Positions 23,711 through 34,791 of a DNA stretch of 64,000 nucleotides are shown piece after piece; positions within the stretch are counted from its first letter, which is position 1, and each line of letters begins with the position of its first letter. The notes below the pieces were generated by a model. It was not told where the DNA came from and did not search any database. It was given only the letters and a program-made list of their open reading frames with translations. A program made the position numbers and the translations under genes. Source of the DNA: Enterobacter sp. 638 (lineage in GTDB: Bacteria > Pseudomonadota > Gammaproteobacteria > Enterobacterales > Enterobacteriaceae); NCBI RefSeq assembly GCF_000016325.1, contig NC_009436.1:3410001-3474000 (forward strand). Direction: 5' to 3'.

Positions 23711-25827
23711 TGCAGGGATCAACGGATTACCACGCGCTGAATGCCATGCTTAACCTCTACGATCGCGAGGGGCACATTCAGTTCGGGAAAGATGCCGAGG
23801 CGGTGGACGCCTTTTTTGCCGCCCACGTCCGCCCCAACAGCGTACCGTTTGCCAGCCAGGACGCGCGTCTCGACTATCTGGTGAGCGAAGGGTATTACGA
23901 AGAGCGTGTGCTCACTCGCTACGATCGTCCCTTTGTACTGAATCTGTTTGAACGCGCCCACGCCAGCGGTTTTCGTTTCCAGACGTTCCTGGGCGCGTGG
24001 AAGTACTACACCAGCTACACGCTCAAAACCTTCGACGGTAAGCGCTACCTCGAAAGCTTTGAAGACCGCGTGTGCATGGTAGCCCTGACGCTGGCGCAAG
24101 GGGATGAAAACCTGGCAGAGCAGCTGATGGACGAAATGCTTTCCGCGCGTTTTCAGCCTGCCACACCGACGTTCCTGAACTGCGGCAAAGCGCAGCGCGG
24201 CGAGCTGGTGTCCTGTTTTCTGCTGCGAATCGAAGACAATATGGAGTCCATTGGCCGCGCGGTGAACTCTGCCCTGCAATTATCAAAACGCGGTGGCGGC
24301 GTTGCGTTTCTGCTTTCCAATTTGCGTGAATCCGGTGCGCCGATTAAGCGCATCGAGAACCAGTCGTCGGGCGTTATCCCGGTGATGAAAATGCTGGAAG
24401 ATGCGTTTTCCTATGCCAATCAGCTGGGAGCGCGTCAGGGCGCAGGCGCGGTTTATCTGCATGCGCACCACCCGGATATTCTGCGTTTTCTGGATACCAA
24501 GCGTGAAAACGCCGATGAAAAAATTCGTATCAAAACCCTATCGCTGGGCGTGGTTATTCCAGATATCACCTTCCAGTTAGCGAAAGAAAACGCCGAGATG
24601 GCGCTGTTTTCGCCCTACGATATCGAACGCATTTACGGCAAACCTTTTGGTGACGTGACGATCAGTGAACTCTATGACGAACTGGTCGCCGACGATCGCG
24701 TGCGCAAAAAATTCATCAACGCCCGTGATTTCTTCCAGACGCTTGCCGAGATCCAGTTTGAGTCTGGCTATCCGTACATCATGTATGAAGACACGGTGAA
24801 TCGCGCCAACCCAATCGCCGGGCGCATCAATATGAGCAACCTGTGCTCCGAGATTTTGCAGGTTAATAGCGCGTCGACCTACGACGAGAATCTGGATTAC
24901 GCGCACACCGGCAAAGACATTTCCTGCAATCTGGGCTCGCTGAATATTGCCCATACCATGGATTCACCCGATTTTGGCCGTACCGTCGAAACGGCGATCC
25001 GCGGGCTGACGGCAGTCTCGGACATGAGCCATATCCGCAGCGTGCCGTCGATTGAAACGGGAAATGCCGCTTCACACGCCATTGGGCTTGGGCAGATGAA
25101 TCTGCACGGCTATCTGGCCCGCGAGGGGATCGCCTACGGCAGTCCGGAGGGGCTGGATTTCACCAACCTCTATTTCTACACCATCACCTGGCATGCGCTG
25201 AATACTTCGATGATGCTGGCTCGCGAGCGCAACCAGCGCTTCGCCGGGTTTGAAAAATCCCGTTACGCCAGCGGTGAGTATTTTAATCAGTATCTGGAAA
25301 ACAGCTGGCAGCCGAAAACCGAGAAAGTGCGTGCGCTGTTTGCGCGCGCAGGCGTCACGTTACCCACGCGAGAGATGTGGCAGCAGCTGCGAGACGACGT
25401 AATGACGTTCGGCATCTATAACCAGAATCTGCAGGCGGTGCCGCCGACCGGATCGATCTCGTATATCAACCACGCGACGTCGAGCATTCATCCGATTGTC
25501 TCGAAAATTGAAATCCGTAAAGAAGGCAAAACCGGTCGCGTTTATTACCCCGCTCCGTTTATGACCAACGAAAACCTGGCGCTATATCAGGATGCCTACG
25601 AAATCGGGCCGGAGAAAATTATTGATACCTACGCCGAGGCCACGAAGCATGTCGATCAGGGGCTGTCGTTAACCCTCTTTTTCCCCGACACCGCCACCAC
25701 GCGCGACATCAACAAGGCGCAGATTCATGCCTGGAAAAAGGGTATTAAGACGCTGTACTACATTCGCCTGCGCCAGCTTGCGCTCGAAGGCACCGAAATC
25801 GAAGGCTGCGTGTCCTGCGCGCTGTAA
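23683..25827 (+). CDS. nrdE: Class Ib ribonucleotide reductase alpha subunit NrdE
   Basis: A 714-residue catalytic subunit that reduces ribonucleoside diphosphates to deoxy forms. It contains [16 protein letters not shown] (active-site Cys), [16 protein letters not shown], the radical-site NLCSEILQ region and the C-terminal redox pair CVSC. Start TTG 23683 lies within nrdI, after AAAGGAG, and gives the same length and N-terminus (MATTTAE) as E. coli, where TTG is also used. Like other NrdE proteins it lacks the N-terminal ATP cone of NrdA. It functions with NrdF, mainly under iron limitation or oxidative stress. Confidence 0.96.
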   Translation: MATTTAERVMQGSTDYHALNAMLNLYDREGHIQFGKDAEAVDAFFAAHVRPNSVPFASQDARLDYLVSEGYYEERVLTRYDRPFVLNLFERAHASGFRFQTFLGAWKYYTSYTLKTFDGKRYLESFEDRVCMVALTLAQGDENLAEQLMDEMLSARFQPATPTFLNCGKAQRGELVSCFLLRIEDNMESIGRAVNSALQLSKRGGGVAFLLSNLRESGAPIKRIENQSSGVIPVMKMLEDAFSYANQLGARQGAGAVYLHAHHPDILRFLDTKRENADEKIRIKTLSLGVVIPDITFQLAKENAEMALFSPYDIERIYGKPFGDVTISELYDELVADDRVRKKFINARDFFQTLAEIQFESGYPYIMYEDTVNRANPIAGRINMSNLCSEILQVNSASTYDENLDYAHTGKDISCNLGSLNIAHTMDSPDFGRTVETAIRGLTAVSDMSHIRSVPSIETGNAASHAIGLGQMNLHGYLAREGIAYGSPEGLDFTNLYFYTITWHALNTSMMLARERNQRFAGFEKSRYASGEYFNQYLENSWQPKTEKVRALFARAGVTLPTREMWQQLRDDVMTFGIYNQNLQAVPPTGSISYINHATSSIHPIVSKIEIRKEGKTGRVYYPAPFMTNENLALYQDAYEIGPEKIIDTYAEATKHVDQGLSLTLFFPDTATTRDINKAQIHAWKKGIKTLYYIRLRQLALEGTEIEGCVSCAL

Positions 25828-26796
<969 letters not shown>

Positions 26797-26888
26797 GACA
26801 AAATATAGCGCTCATTAATTTAATATAAATCCTAAAATCTCCGACTTATATTTCCCCATCATCTACACTGTCATCCTGGCTTCATATT

Positions 26889-26913
26889 CACCTGAATCAT
26901 TCCGATTCAGGTG
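26889..26913 (+). terminator. Stem-loop downstream of nrdF
   Basis: Perfect 10-bp stem CACCTGAATC/GATTCAGGTG with an ATTCC loop, 92 bp after nrdF. It probably separates nrdHIEF from proVWX; the T-run is weak (GAATTCTCCTG). Confidence 0.55.
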
Positions 26914-27032
26914 GAATTCTCCTGTGGATTGACAAAAATATCAGAAAAATTCGACCGGCGCTCAGCCCTTATCTCATGGGAAATTCAGCCGTTTCGCTTG
27001 TTGCAAAATTCAGACCTCAAGCCTGGCAAGGG

Positions 27033-27060
27033 TTGTCTCAGATTCTGAGTATGTTAGGGT
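27033..27060 (+). promoter_or_regulatory. proU P2-type osmotic promoter
   Basis: A -35 hexamer TTGTCT (27033-27038) and -10 TAGGGT (27055-27060) lie in a sequence that closely follows the E. coli proU P2 region (CTCAGATTCTGAGTATGTTAGGGTA). The AT-rich leader to ATG 27129 corresponds to the downstream silencer bound by H-NS in E. coli. Osmotic induction is known for the family and not shown here. Confidence 0.75.
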
Positions 27061-27128
27061 AATGACGGCTAATTATTTCCACTGGTAATGATATCGACAT
27101 AGATAAATAACAGGACAGACTCTATTGC

Positions 27129-28331
27129 ATGGCAATTAAATTAGAAGTTAAAAATCTGTATAAAGTATTTGGCGATAATCCGCAGCGAGCCTTCAAATAT
27201 ATTGAAAAAGGACTTTCAAAAGAATTAATCCTGGAGAAAACAGGGCTTTCGCTTGGCGTTAAAGACGCCAGTCTGGCCATTGAAGAAGGCGAGATTTTCG
27301 TCATCATGGGATTATCCGGTTCGGGTAAATCCACCATGGTACGCCTTCTCAATCGCCTGATTGAACCCACTCGTGGACAGGTGCTGATTGACGGCGTGGA
27401 TATCGCAAAAATATCCGATGCTGAGCTGCGCGAAGTGCGCAGGAAAAAGATTGCAATGGTCTTCCAGTCATTCGCGCTAATGCCACATATGACGGTATTG
27501 GATAATACCGCCTTCGGTATGGAATTAGCGGGAATCCCTGCGGCTGAGCGCCAGGAAAAAGCGCTGGATGCATTGCGTCAGGTTGGACTTGAAAATTACG
27601 CTCACGGTTATCCGGATGAACTCTCGGGCGGTATGCGCCAGCGTGTGGGTTTGGCCCGCGCATTAGCGATTAACCCCGATATCTTATTAATGGATGAAGC
27701 CTTCTCGGCGCTCGATCCTTTAATTCGTACCGAGATGCAGGATGAACTGGTAAAACTTCAGGCAAAACATCAGCGCACCGTGGTGTTTATTTCCCACGAT
27801 CTGGATGAAGCCATGCGAATTGGCGACCGTATTGCCATTATGCAAAATGGCGAAGTGGTTCAGGTCGGCACCCCGGACGAAATTCTGAATAATCCGGCAA
27901 ATGATTATGTGCGGACCTTCTTCCGTGGCGTAGATATTAGCCAGGTCTTTAGCGCCAAAGATATTGCCCGTCGCGCGCTGAACGGCATTATTCGTCGTAC
28001 GCCTGGTTTTGGCCCGCGATCGGCGTTGAAGCTGCTACAGGATGAAGACCGCGAATACGGCTATGTGATTGAACGCGGTAATAAATATGTTGGCATTGTC
28101 TCCATTGATTCACTGAAAAGCGCGTTAAGCGAAAATCTGGGAATCGATGCGGCGTTAATTGACGCTCCACTTGCCGTGGACGCCGAAACACCGCTCAGCG
28201 AGTTGCTCTCTCATGTGGGTCAGGCGCCGTGCGCCGTACCGGTTATCGGAGAAGAACAACAATACGTCGGCATCATCTCAAAACGGATGTTGCTGCAGGC
28301 TTTAGATCGCGAGGGGGCAAACAATGGCTGA
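27129..28331 (+). CDS. proV: Glycine betaine/proline ABC importer ATPase ProV
   Basis: A 400-residue ATPase with Walker [10 protein letters not shown] near residues 61-69, signature ELSGGMRQR near residue 165, Walker [14 protein letters not shown] near residue 185, and two C-terminal CBS domains (from about residue 280) that sense ionic strength in related OpuA systems. The residue [17 protein letters not shown] N-terminal extension is typical of ProV. It overlaps proW by 8 bp. Confidence 0.96.
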   Translation: MAIKLEVKNLYKVFGDNPQRAFKYIEKGLSKELILEKTGLSLGVKDASLAIEEGEIFVIMGLSGSGKSTMVRLLNRLIEPTRGQVLIDGVDIAKISDAELREVRRKKIAMVFQSFALMPHMTVLDNTAFGMELAGIPAAERQEKALDALRQVGLENYAHGYPDELSGGMRQRVGLARALAINPDILLMDEAFSALDPLIRTEMQDELVKLQAKHQRTVVFISHDLDEAMRIGDRIAIMQNGEVVQVGTPDEILNNPANDYVRTFFRGVDISQVFSAKDIARRALNGIIRRTPGFGPRSALKLLQDEDREYGYVIERGNKYVGIVSIDSLKSALSENLGIDAALIDAPLAVDAETPLSELLSHVGQAPCAVPVIGEEQQYVGIISKRMLLQALDREGANNG

Positions 28332-29391
28332 TCAATCAAACCCGTGGGGAACCACAGAATCCGCAGATAACGCAGCACAATCGGCAGATGCGTGGGGTTC
28401 TTCGACGCCCGCGCCTACCGATGGCGGCGGCTCAGCAGACTGGCTGAACAGTGCGCCAGCGCCTGCGCCGGAACATTTCAATATTATGGACCCGTTCCAT
28501 AAAACGCTGATCCCGCTGGACAGCTGGGTGACGGAAGGGATCGACTGGGTGGTGACGCACTTCCGTCCGGTGTTCCAGGGCATTCGCGTGCCGGTGGATT
28601 ACATCCTGAACGGCTTCCAGCAAATGTTGCTGGGCATGCCTGCGCCAGTGGCAATCATGCTGTTCGCCCTGATCGCCTGGCAGTTCGGTAGCGCAGGAAT
28701 GGGGATTGCCACGCTGATCTCACTGGTTGCGATCGGCGCTATCGGTGCGTGGTCGCAGGCCATGGTTACGCTGGCGCTGGTGCTTACCGCCCTGTTCTTC
28801 TGCATCATCATCGGTTTACCAATGGGGATTTGGCTGGCGCGCAGTCCAAGGGCCGCCAAAATCATCCGGCCACTGCTTGATGCGATGCAAACCACACCGG
28901 CGTTTGTCTATCTGGTGCCGATTGTCATGCTGTTCGGTATCGGTAACGTGCCGGGGGTCGTGGTGACCATTATCTTCGCCCTGCCGCCGATTATTCGCCT
29001 GACGATTCTGGGTATTAACCAGGTGCCAGCCGATTTGATTGAAGCTTCGCGTTCGTTCGGCGCAAGCCCGCGACAGATGCTGTTCAAAGTCCAGCTACCG
29101 CTGGCCATGCCCACCATTATGGCGGGAGTTAATCAGACGCTGATGCTCGCCCTCTCCATGGTAGTGATCGCCTCGATGATCGCCGTTGGCGGGCTTGGCC
29201 AGATGGTACTGCGCGGTATTGGCCGTCTCGACATGGGTCTGGCGACCGTGGGCGGCGTGGGGATCGTGATCCTCGCCATCATTCTTGACCGCCTGACCCA
29301 GGCTGTCGGTCGCGATTCACGCAGTCGCGGTAACCGTCGCTGGTATCAAACCGGTCCTGTCGGTCTGCTAAGCCGTCCATTCACGAAGTAA
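28324..29391 (+). CDS. proW: Glycine betaine/proline ABC importer permease ProW
   Basis: A 355-residue inner-membrane permease. A long, Ser/Ala/Asn-rich periplasmic N-terminal tail (about 100 residues) precedes the spans, as in E. coli ProW. The EAA loop ([22 protein letters not shown] near residue 241, given here in two overlapping parts: [10 protein letters not shown] and [12 protein letters not shown]) contacts ProV. It imports betaine and proline betaine with ProX. Confidence 0.95.
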   Translation: MADQSNPWGTTESADNAAQSADAWGSSTPAPTDGGGSADWLNSAPAPAPEHFNIMDPFHKTLIPLDSWVTEGIDWVVTHFRPVFQGIRVPVDYILNGFQQMLLGMPAPVAIMLFALIAWQFGSAGMGIATLISLVAIGAIGAWSQAMVTLALVLTALFFCIIIGLPMGIWLARSPRAAKIIRPLLDAMQTTPAFVYLVPIVMLFGIGNVPGVVVTIIFALPPIIRLTILGINQVPADLIEASRSFGASPRQMLFKVQLPLAMPTIMAGVNQTLMLALSMVVIASMIAVGGLGQMVLRGIGRLDMGLATVGGVGIVILAIILDRLTQAVGRDSRSRGNRRWYQTGPVGLLSRPFTK

Positions 29392-29401
29392 TCCTGTCAG
29401 C

Positions 29402-29426
29402 ACCCGATGGCATATTGCCATCGGGT
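29402..29426 (+). terminator. Hairpin in the proW-proX gap
   Basis: Perfect 10-bp stem ACCCGATGGC/GCCATCGGGT with an ATATT loop, 11 bp after the proW stop. The 189-bp proW-proX gap holds no further gene. The hairpin may attenuate, or be a processing site giving differential expression of the abundant binding protein. Confidence 0.55.
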
Positions 29427-29580
29427 CTTCAACTCATGAACTTTACGCAAAATTATTCAGGCTGCATCGCGGCGGCAAACGAATGAATCCCCAGGAGCGT
29501 ACAGGTCATACGTAACTGGGGTGAATGAGTGCAGCCAACAAAGAAGTAGCCTGAATAATGAAGTGTAATAAGGAACAACG

Positions 29581-30576
29581 ATGCGACATAACGTACTTTT
29601 TGCCACAGCGTTTGCCACCCTTGTCTCAACCAGCACATTTGCGGCTGATCTCCCGGGCAAAGGCATTACCGTTCAACCGGTTCAGAGCACCATTTCCGAA
29701 GAGACGTTCCAGACCATGATCGTCAGCCGTGCGCTGGAAAAACTGGGCTATACGGTCAATAAGCCAAGTGAAGTGGATTACAACGTGGGCTATACCTCGA
29801 TCGCCTCTGGCGACGCCACGTTCACCGCCGTTAACTGGAAGCCGCTGCATGATGATATGTACGCTGCTGCGGGCGGGAGTAAAAAATTCTATCGCGAAGG
29901 AACATTTGTGACCGGTGCGGCGCAGGGCTATCTGATCGACAAGAAAACCGCCGAGAAATACCACATCACCAATATCGAGCAGTTGAAAGATCCGAAGATC
30001 GCCAAACTGTTCGACACCAACGGTGACGGTAAAGCCGACATGATGGGCTGCTCCCCAGGCTGGGGTTGTGAAGCGGTGATTAACCATCAGAACAAAGCGT
30101 TCGATCTTGAGAAGACCGTTGACGTGAGCCACGGGAATTACTCGGCGATGATGGCGGATACTATCGCGCGCTTTAAAGAAGGCAAACCAGTTATCTATTA
30201 CACCTGGACTCCATACTGGGTGAGCGATGTGTTGAAGCCGGGTAAAGATGTAGTGTGGCTGCAGGTGCCGTTCTCCTCTCTGCCAGGCGAACAGAAAGAT
30301 ATCGACACCAAGCTGCCGAACGGCATGAACTATGGCTTCCCGGTGAATACGATGCATATCGTGGCGAACAAAGCCTGGGCAGAGAAAAACCCGGCGGCGG
30401 CGAAACTGTTCTCCGTGATGAAACTGCCCCTGGCGGATATCAACGCGCAGAACGCGATGATGCATGAAGGCAAATCGTCCGATGCAAATATTCAGGGTCA
30501 CGTTGACGGCTGGATCAAAGCCCACCAGCAGCAGTTTGATGGCTGGGTGAAAGAGGCGCTGGCCGCACAGAAATAG
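29581..30576 (+). CDS. proX: Periplasmic glycine betaine-binding protein ProX
   Basis: A 331-residue binding protein with a signal peptide (cleavage after TSTFA, before ADLPGKG). It has the E. coli ProX blocks [28 protein letters not shown] (with a betaine-cage Trp) and the CSPGWGCEA disulfide segment. The C-terminus, [16 protein letters not shown], is like E. coli. It delivers betaine to ProVW. Confidence 0.96.
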   Translation: MRHNVLFATAFATLVSTSTFAADLPGKGITVQPVQSTISEETFQTMIVSRALEKLGYTVNKPSEVDYNVGYTSIASGDATFTAVNWKPLHDDMYAAAGGSKKFYREGTFVTGAAQGYLIDKKTAEKYHITNIEQLKDPKIAKLFDTNGDGKADMMGCSPGWGCEAVINHQNKAFDLEKTVDVSHGNYSAMMADTIARFKEGKPVIYYTWTPYWVSDVLKPGKDVVWLQVPFSSLPGEQKDIDTKLPNGMNYGFPVNTMHIVANKAWAEKNPAAAKLFSVMKLPLADINAQNAMMHEGKSSDANIQGHVDGWIKAHQQQFDGWVKEALAAQK

Positions 30577-30910
30577 TCTTTTCCATGGGGTTGAATCAAA
30601 GCTCCTTGGCATTTTATTGCTTAAAGCAATGAAATACCCCGAAAGGAATGACCCACTACAGCGATGCCCAGGTCCGGCTGTAAATCGCTGAGTCGTTGAC
30701 CGAAGGCCGGGGCGACGCGCAGGGAAGCGCGGAGAGGGCGTGACCTGCATGGATGCAGGATCGCGCCCGACCCGAAGCCGGAGGGAATAAGACGAGGACA
30801 AAATTGCCGGGAGCAATTTTGAACAGCGCTAGCGCTGGCCCCGATGGGGCGAGTAATCCGCGAAGCGGCGATTTTCTTGCCGGGAGCCGGGATTGTTAAG
30901 GGGGCGGCGA

Positions 30911-32209
30911 TGTATGAACCGGTCACATGGGTAACACTTTAAACCGGGCACATGGGTAACAGGTTATAACGGTACGGTAAACAGCTGACGGAGGTTTGCC
31001 GTGCCCTGGACTGAGACTGTTACCATGCAACGTTTGCAGTTTGTCGCGGCCTGCCTTGAAGGCAACCTTCCCGTTGCCGAGGTATGCCGCCGCTTTAATA
31101 TCAGCCGTAAGACCGGTTACAAGTGGCTGGCCCGTTTTTCACCGGATGATACCGCCTCCCTGGCTGACCGCTCCCGGGCACGCCATCACCAGAACTCAAC
31201 CCCTGAACCCATGGTGCAGCTGTTGCTGGACACTAAACAGCAGCACCCGCTATGGGGTCCGGACAAAATCAGGCAGCGACTGCTTAACCTGAATATCACC
31301 GGCGTGCCTGCGGCCAGTACGATTGGAGAGCTGTTTCGGGTTCACGGGCTGGTTAAAAAGCGTCGGCCTCCGGCTTTTAAATCCACACGACCTCATGAAC
31401 TACATACTGTCGCCCACCCCAATGATGTCTGGAGTGCCGATTTCAAGGGTAAATTTACTCATACCGGCGGGCGCTGGTGTCACCCTTTTACGCTGACCGA
31501 CAACTGCAGCAGGATAGTGCTGGCGTGCGATGCCACCTATATGCCTGACGGCCGGTTTGTCATTCCCTGCCTTGAACGGGTATTCCGGGAATGCGGTATG
31601 CCACAGGTGCTGCGTACGGATAACGGACCGCCGTTTGCCGGTGCTGGCCTGTGGGGGCTGAGCCAGATGTCCATCTGGCTGATTAAATGTGGTGTCCTGC
31701 CGGAACGTATCCGGCCGGGTAAGCCCACAGAGAACGGGCGGCATGAGCGGATGCACCGGACTCTGAAGGATGCACTAAAGCGACATACAAAGTTCACGTC
31801 CCTGGAAGAGCAGCAGGCCTGGCTGGATGCCTGGCGCAGTGAGTTTAATGACATACGCCCCCACAAGGCGCTGGGCGGAAAAACACCCGGCTCGGTCTGG
31901 TATCCGTCAGAGCGCATCTTTACCGGCCCACTGAAGGCAATGCCGGTACCGGATGATGCACGGACATTACGCGTCTCAGTAAAAGGCGATTTATGCTTTA
32001 ACAGCACCCGGATATTTTTATCGGAGGCGCTGAGGGGGGAATGGATATGGATGAAGCAGGTCGAAGAAGATCTGGATGAGATAGGTTTTGGTGAGCTGAT
32101 ACTGGCCCGGTACGACAGACGAAATCATCGTATAATCCGGGCCGATTAAGTCAAAAAGTGTTACCTATGTGACCGGTCAGATCTGTAACCCATGTGACCG
32201 GTTCATACA
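30911..32209 (+). mobile_element. IS481-family insertion sequence
   Basis: A 1299-bp element bounded by inverted repeats that are perfect over 22 bp (TGTATGAACCGGTCACATGG.. at both ends). Each end has a second inner copy of the ACCGG..CACATGGGTAAC motif. The flanking triplet CGA is present on both sides (30908-30910 and 32210-32212), consistent with a short target duplication. It carries one full-length transposase gene, so it looks recent and possibly active. Confidence 0.85.
31001..32149 (+). CDS. IS481-family transposase
   Basis: A 382-residue DDE transposase. It has an N-terminal helix-turn-helix (LPVAEVCRRFNISRKTGYKW, residues 28-47) and an rve integrase core with Asp in DVWSADFKG, Asp in LRTDNGPPF and Glu in TENGRHERMH. 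A C-terminal segment is typical of IS481. The GTG start at 31001 follows GGAGG; an in-frame ATG 24 bases later is possible. It is uninterrupted. Confidence 0.92.
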   Translation: MPWTETVTMQRLQFVAACLEGNLPVAEVCRRFNISRKTGYKWLARFSPDDTASLADRSRARHHQNSTPEPMVQLLLDTKQQHPLWGPDKIRQRLLNLNITGVPAASTIGELFRVHGLVKKRRPPAFKSTRPHELHTVAHPNDVWSADFKGKFTHTGGRWCHPFTLTDNCSRIVLACDATYMPDGRFVIPCLERVFRECGMPQVLRTDNGPPFAGAGLWGLSQMSIWLIKCGVLPERIRPGKPTENGRHERMHRTLKDALKRHTKFTSLEEQQAWLDAWRSEFNDIRPHKALGGKTPGSVWYPSERIFTGPLKAMPVPDDARTLRVSVKGDLCFNSTRIFLSEALRGEWIWMKQVEEDLDEIGFGELILARYDRRNHRIIRAD

Positions 32210-32570
32210 CGATAGCCCCCTTAACACGTTCACTGGTTCAGGTATGACAATGGAACTGAGTTCGTATGGTGAACGGAACACACCTCCGAATCACCTGCTC
32301 CCCCTCACCCCAACCCTCTCCCTAAATGGAGAGGGAGAACGCCAGAGCTGCCTGTTCCCCCTCACCCCAACCCTCTCCCTAATGGAGAGGGAGTACATTG
32401 TGCAAACCTTCACTCTCTGAGGTTCCCTTGGCCCTCACAGGGTGAGGGGAACACACCCCACTCAACCAAAACCGCACAATCCACCACGCAACAATTCCCC
32501 AACATTCATCATCATCCGTTATGATTGGTTTCTGGAAAAATAATCACTTAACTCACGATTCCTGAATCTA

Positions 32571-33755
32571 ATGACAAAAACAACTCAAGGGCTTAGCCCG
32601 GCACTGATCCTTTTAATGTCTGTGGCAACAGGCTTGGCGGTCGCCAGTAACTACTACGCACAACCGCTGCTGGACACCATCGCGCGCGCCTTTTCCCTCT
32701 CAGCCAGCTCCGCGGGATTTATTGTGACCGCTGCACAGCTGGGCTACGCCGCCGGTTTGCTGTTCCTGGTGCCGCTGGGCGATATGTTTGAACGGCGCAG
32801 GCTGATTGTCTCCATGACGCTGCTGGCCGCTGGCGGCATGCTGATCACCGCATCCAGCCAGTCGCTCACGATGATGATTATCGGCACCGCGCTCACGGGG
32901 TTATTCTCGGTTGTCGCACAAATTCTGGTGCCTCTGGCGGCAACGCTGGCAGCGCCTGATAAACGCGGCAAAGTGGTCGGGACCATCATGAGTGGTTTAT
33001 TGCTCGGGATCTTGCTGGCGCGAACGGTGGCGGGATTGCTGGCAAGCCTCGGCGGCTGGCGCACCGTTTATTGGGTGGCGTCGGTGCTTATGGTGATCAT
33101 GGCCCTGGCGCTGTGGCGCGGATTGCCAAAAGTGAAGCAGGAAAATCACCTGAATTATCCGCAGCTGCTTGGGTCCGTGTTCAGTTTGTTCACACAAGAT
33201 AAACTGCTGCGTACCCGCGCGTTGCTTGGTTGTTTTACCTTCGCCAACTTCAGCATTTTGTGGACGTCGATGGCGTTCCTGCTAGCCTCTCCGCCGTTTA
33301 ACTATTCCGAAGGCATGATTGGCCTGTTTGGTCTGGCGGGCGCGGCGGGCGCGTTAGGCGCACGTCCTGCCGGTGGGCTGGCGGATAAAGGCAAATCGCA
33401 CCTGACCACCACTGCTGGGCTGATTCTGCTACTGCTCTCGTGGGCGGCTATCTGGTACGGCCATTTTTCAGTGATGGCGCTGATTGTTGGGATTCTGGTG
33501 CTCGACCTGACGGTTCAGGGTGTGCATATCACCAACCAGACGGTTATCTATCGCCTGCAACCCGAGGCGCGTAACCGCCTGACGGCCGGTTACATGACCA
33601 GCTACTTCATCGGTGGCGCAGCGGGGTCTCTGATTTCCGCATCGGCGTGGCAACACGCTGGGTGGACAGGTGTGTGTCTGGCGGGAACACTCGTTGCTGT
33701 CATCAACTTACTCATCTGGTGGCGCGGATATCACCTCCAGGAAGCAATTAACTAA
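32571..33755 (+). CDS. ygaY: Major facilitator transporter, YgaY-like
   Basis: A 394-residue, 12-span MFS protein with the inter-span motif GDMFERRRLI near residue 66 and a PLAATLAAPDKRGKVVG segment. Position between proX and emrR and length match YgaY, which is listed as a disrupted gene in E. coli K-12 but is intact here. The substrate is unknown; the drug:H+ antiporter-1-like or sugar efflux-like pattern does not settle it. In E. coli ygaZH follow, but here they are absent. Confidence 0.8.
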   Translation: MTKTTQGLSPALILLMSVATGLAVASNYYAQPLLDTIARAFSLSASSAGFIVTAAQLGYAAGLLFLVPLGDMFERRRLIVSMTLLAAGGMLITASSQSLTMMIIGTALTGLFSVVAQILVPLAATLAAPDKRGKVVGTIMSGLLLGILLARTVAGLLASLGGWRTVYWVASVLMVIMALALWRGLPKVKQENHLNYPQLLGSVFSLFTQDKLLRTRALLGCFTFANFSILWTSMAFLLASPPFNYSEGMIGLFGLAGAAGALGARPAGGLADKGKSHLTTTAGLILLLLSWAAIWYGHFSVMALIVGILVLDLTVQGVHITNQTVIYRLQPEARNRLTAGYMTSYFIGGAAGSLISASAWQHAGWTGVCLAGTLVAVINLLIWWRGYHLQEAIN

Positions 33756-34135
33756 GCTTTACATCGGTTTGGGCTTCTTAGGGTGTTAAGGAGCCCTGCA
33801 GTCTGTTAAGGTTAACGTAATCATTTATCCCAGAAATTTTAATATGGGTGACATATTAGATTACCGCATGAACAGTTCAGACCTACAGGCTGCTCCCAGC
33901 TCCTCCAAGTTGATATTACATCCTATCCGTTTGAAACCTCATGCTGTTTCTCATCGCCCGACCCCGTCTTTCGTGGGCGTTTGCCCTTCCGTTTCTGTGC
34001 TCACCGGGTCACGGATTCACCCGGCACTTGCTGACAGTGATATAAGTTTGGCGGATATAACCGCACAAATAATTCATTTACATTATTTGTCACTGTCGTT
34101 ACTATATCGACTGTAATTAATGAGGTCATGCCCAA
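33756..34135 (+). promoter_or_regulatory. Gene-poor, structured region upstream of emrR
   Basis: 380 bp in the place of E. coli ygaZH. Visible structures are GGGC-GTTT-GCCC (33975-33986), CCGGGT/ACCCGG (34004-34024) and GCGGATATAACCGC near 34052. A 90-codon frame (33844-34116) has no good ribosome-binding site or recognised domain. The last 60 bp, with ATTTACATTATTTGTCACTG and GACTGTAATTAATGAGG, correspond to the EmrR-controlled promoter region of E. coli. Confidence 0.5.
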
Positions 34136-34666
34136 ATGGATAGTTCGTTTACCCCCATTGAACAAATGCTTAAATTTCGCGCCAGTCGTCACGAGGACTT
34201 CCCGTATCAGGAAATTCTGCTGACTCGCCTGTGCATGCACATGCAAGGTAAACTGCTGGAAAACCGCAATAAAATGCTGAAAGCTCAAGGGATTAACGAG
34301 ACGTTATTTATGGCGTTGATTACCCTGGAGTCTCAGGAAGATCACAGCATTCAGCCGTCCGAACTGAGCTGTGCGCTGGGTTCATCGCGCACCAATGCCA
34401 CTCGCATCGCCGATGAGCTGGAAAAACGCGGCTGGATTGAGCGCCGTGAAAGCGACAACGATCGCCGTTGTTTGCATCTACAATTGACCGACAAAGGTCA
34501 CGAATTCCTGCGCGGTGTGCTGCCACCTCAGCACAACTGCCTGCACCAACTCTGGTCGGCACTGAGCACTACCGAGCGCGATCAGCTAGAGCAAATCACC
34601 CGTAAGCTCCTCACCCGTCTGGATCAGATGGATGAAGATGGCGTCATTCTTGAGGCGCTGAGCTAA
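34136..34666 (+). CDS. emrR: MarR-family repressor EmrR (MprA)
   Basis: A 176-residue MarR-family protein, the same length as E. coli EmrR and nearly the same at both ends ([21 protein letters not shown] start). The winged-helix region [20 protein letters not shown] spans about residues 79-98, with wing [14 protein letters not shown]. It represses emrRAB and releases DNA on binding hydrophobic uncouplers or antibiotics. It starts the emrRAB operon. Confidence 0.96.
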   Translation: MDSSFTPIEQMLKFRASRHEDFPYQEILLTRLCMHMQGKLLENRNKMLKAQGINETLFMALITLESQEDHSIQPSELSCALGSSRTNATRIADELEKRGWIERRESDNDRRCLHLQLTDKGHEFLRGVLPPQHNCLHQLWSALSTTERDQLEQITRKLLTRLDQMDEDGVILEALS

Positions 34667-34708
34667 CACGACGACACGCTCAAACATCCAGGTTTAACAA
34701 TAACTGAC

Positions 34709-34737
34709 AGGCCAGCACATCAAACTGCTGGCCTTTC
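34709..34737 (+). terminator. Attenuator-like hairpin between emrR and emrA
   Basis: The stem AGGCCAGC/GCTGGCCT with a 10-base loop is followed by TTCTGAC. It may limit read-through from emrR into emrAB. Confidence 0.55.
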
Positions 34738-34791
34738 TGACAACAGGTCGGCTCAGCCGATGTGAAAATAAGAAGATCGTGGAGAACAACA

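Larger units (their letters stand above)
30657..32406 (-). repeat. Large noncoding composite repeat, copy 2, split by IS481
   Basis: This is the inverse-orientation counterpart of copy 1. Left part 30657-30910 has TACAGCGATG, CCGGCTGTAAATCG and GCGGCGATTTTCTTGCCGGGAG. Right part 32210-32406 has CACGTTCACTGGTTC, GTGAACGGAACA, two CTCTCCCTA..GGAGAGGG hairpins and GTACATTGTGCAAA. Joined without the IS, the middle is a perfect 11-bp hairpin GTTAAGGGGGC/GCCCCCTTAAC, at the same place where copy 1 has an unrelated 10-bp hairpin. Copy 2 also has an additional CTCTCCC hairpin unit and a GC-rich insertion. There is no coding potential conserved between copies. Confidence 0.75.

Noticed and set aside
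29626..30816. 396-codon frame opposite proX
   Set aside because: It is an antisense shadow of proX that runs into the composite repeat; no homology pattern or start signal.
32260..32420. 83-codon frame across the CTCTCCC hairpins right of the IS
   Set aside because: It translates the repeated hairpin sequence only and is part of composite repeat copy 2.
33844..34116. 90-codon frame upstream of emrR
   Set aside because: Weak start signals and no domain; kept only as part of an unexplained structured region.
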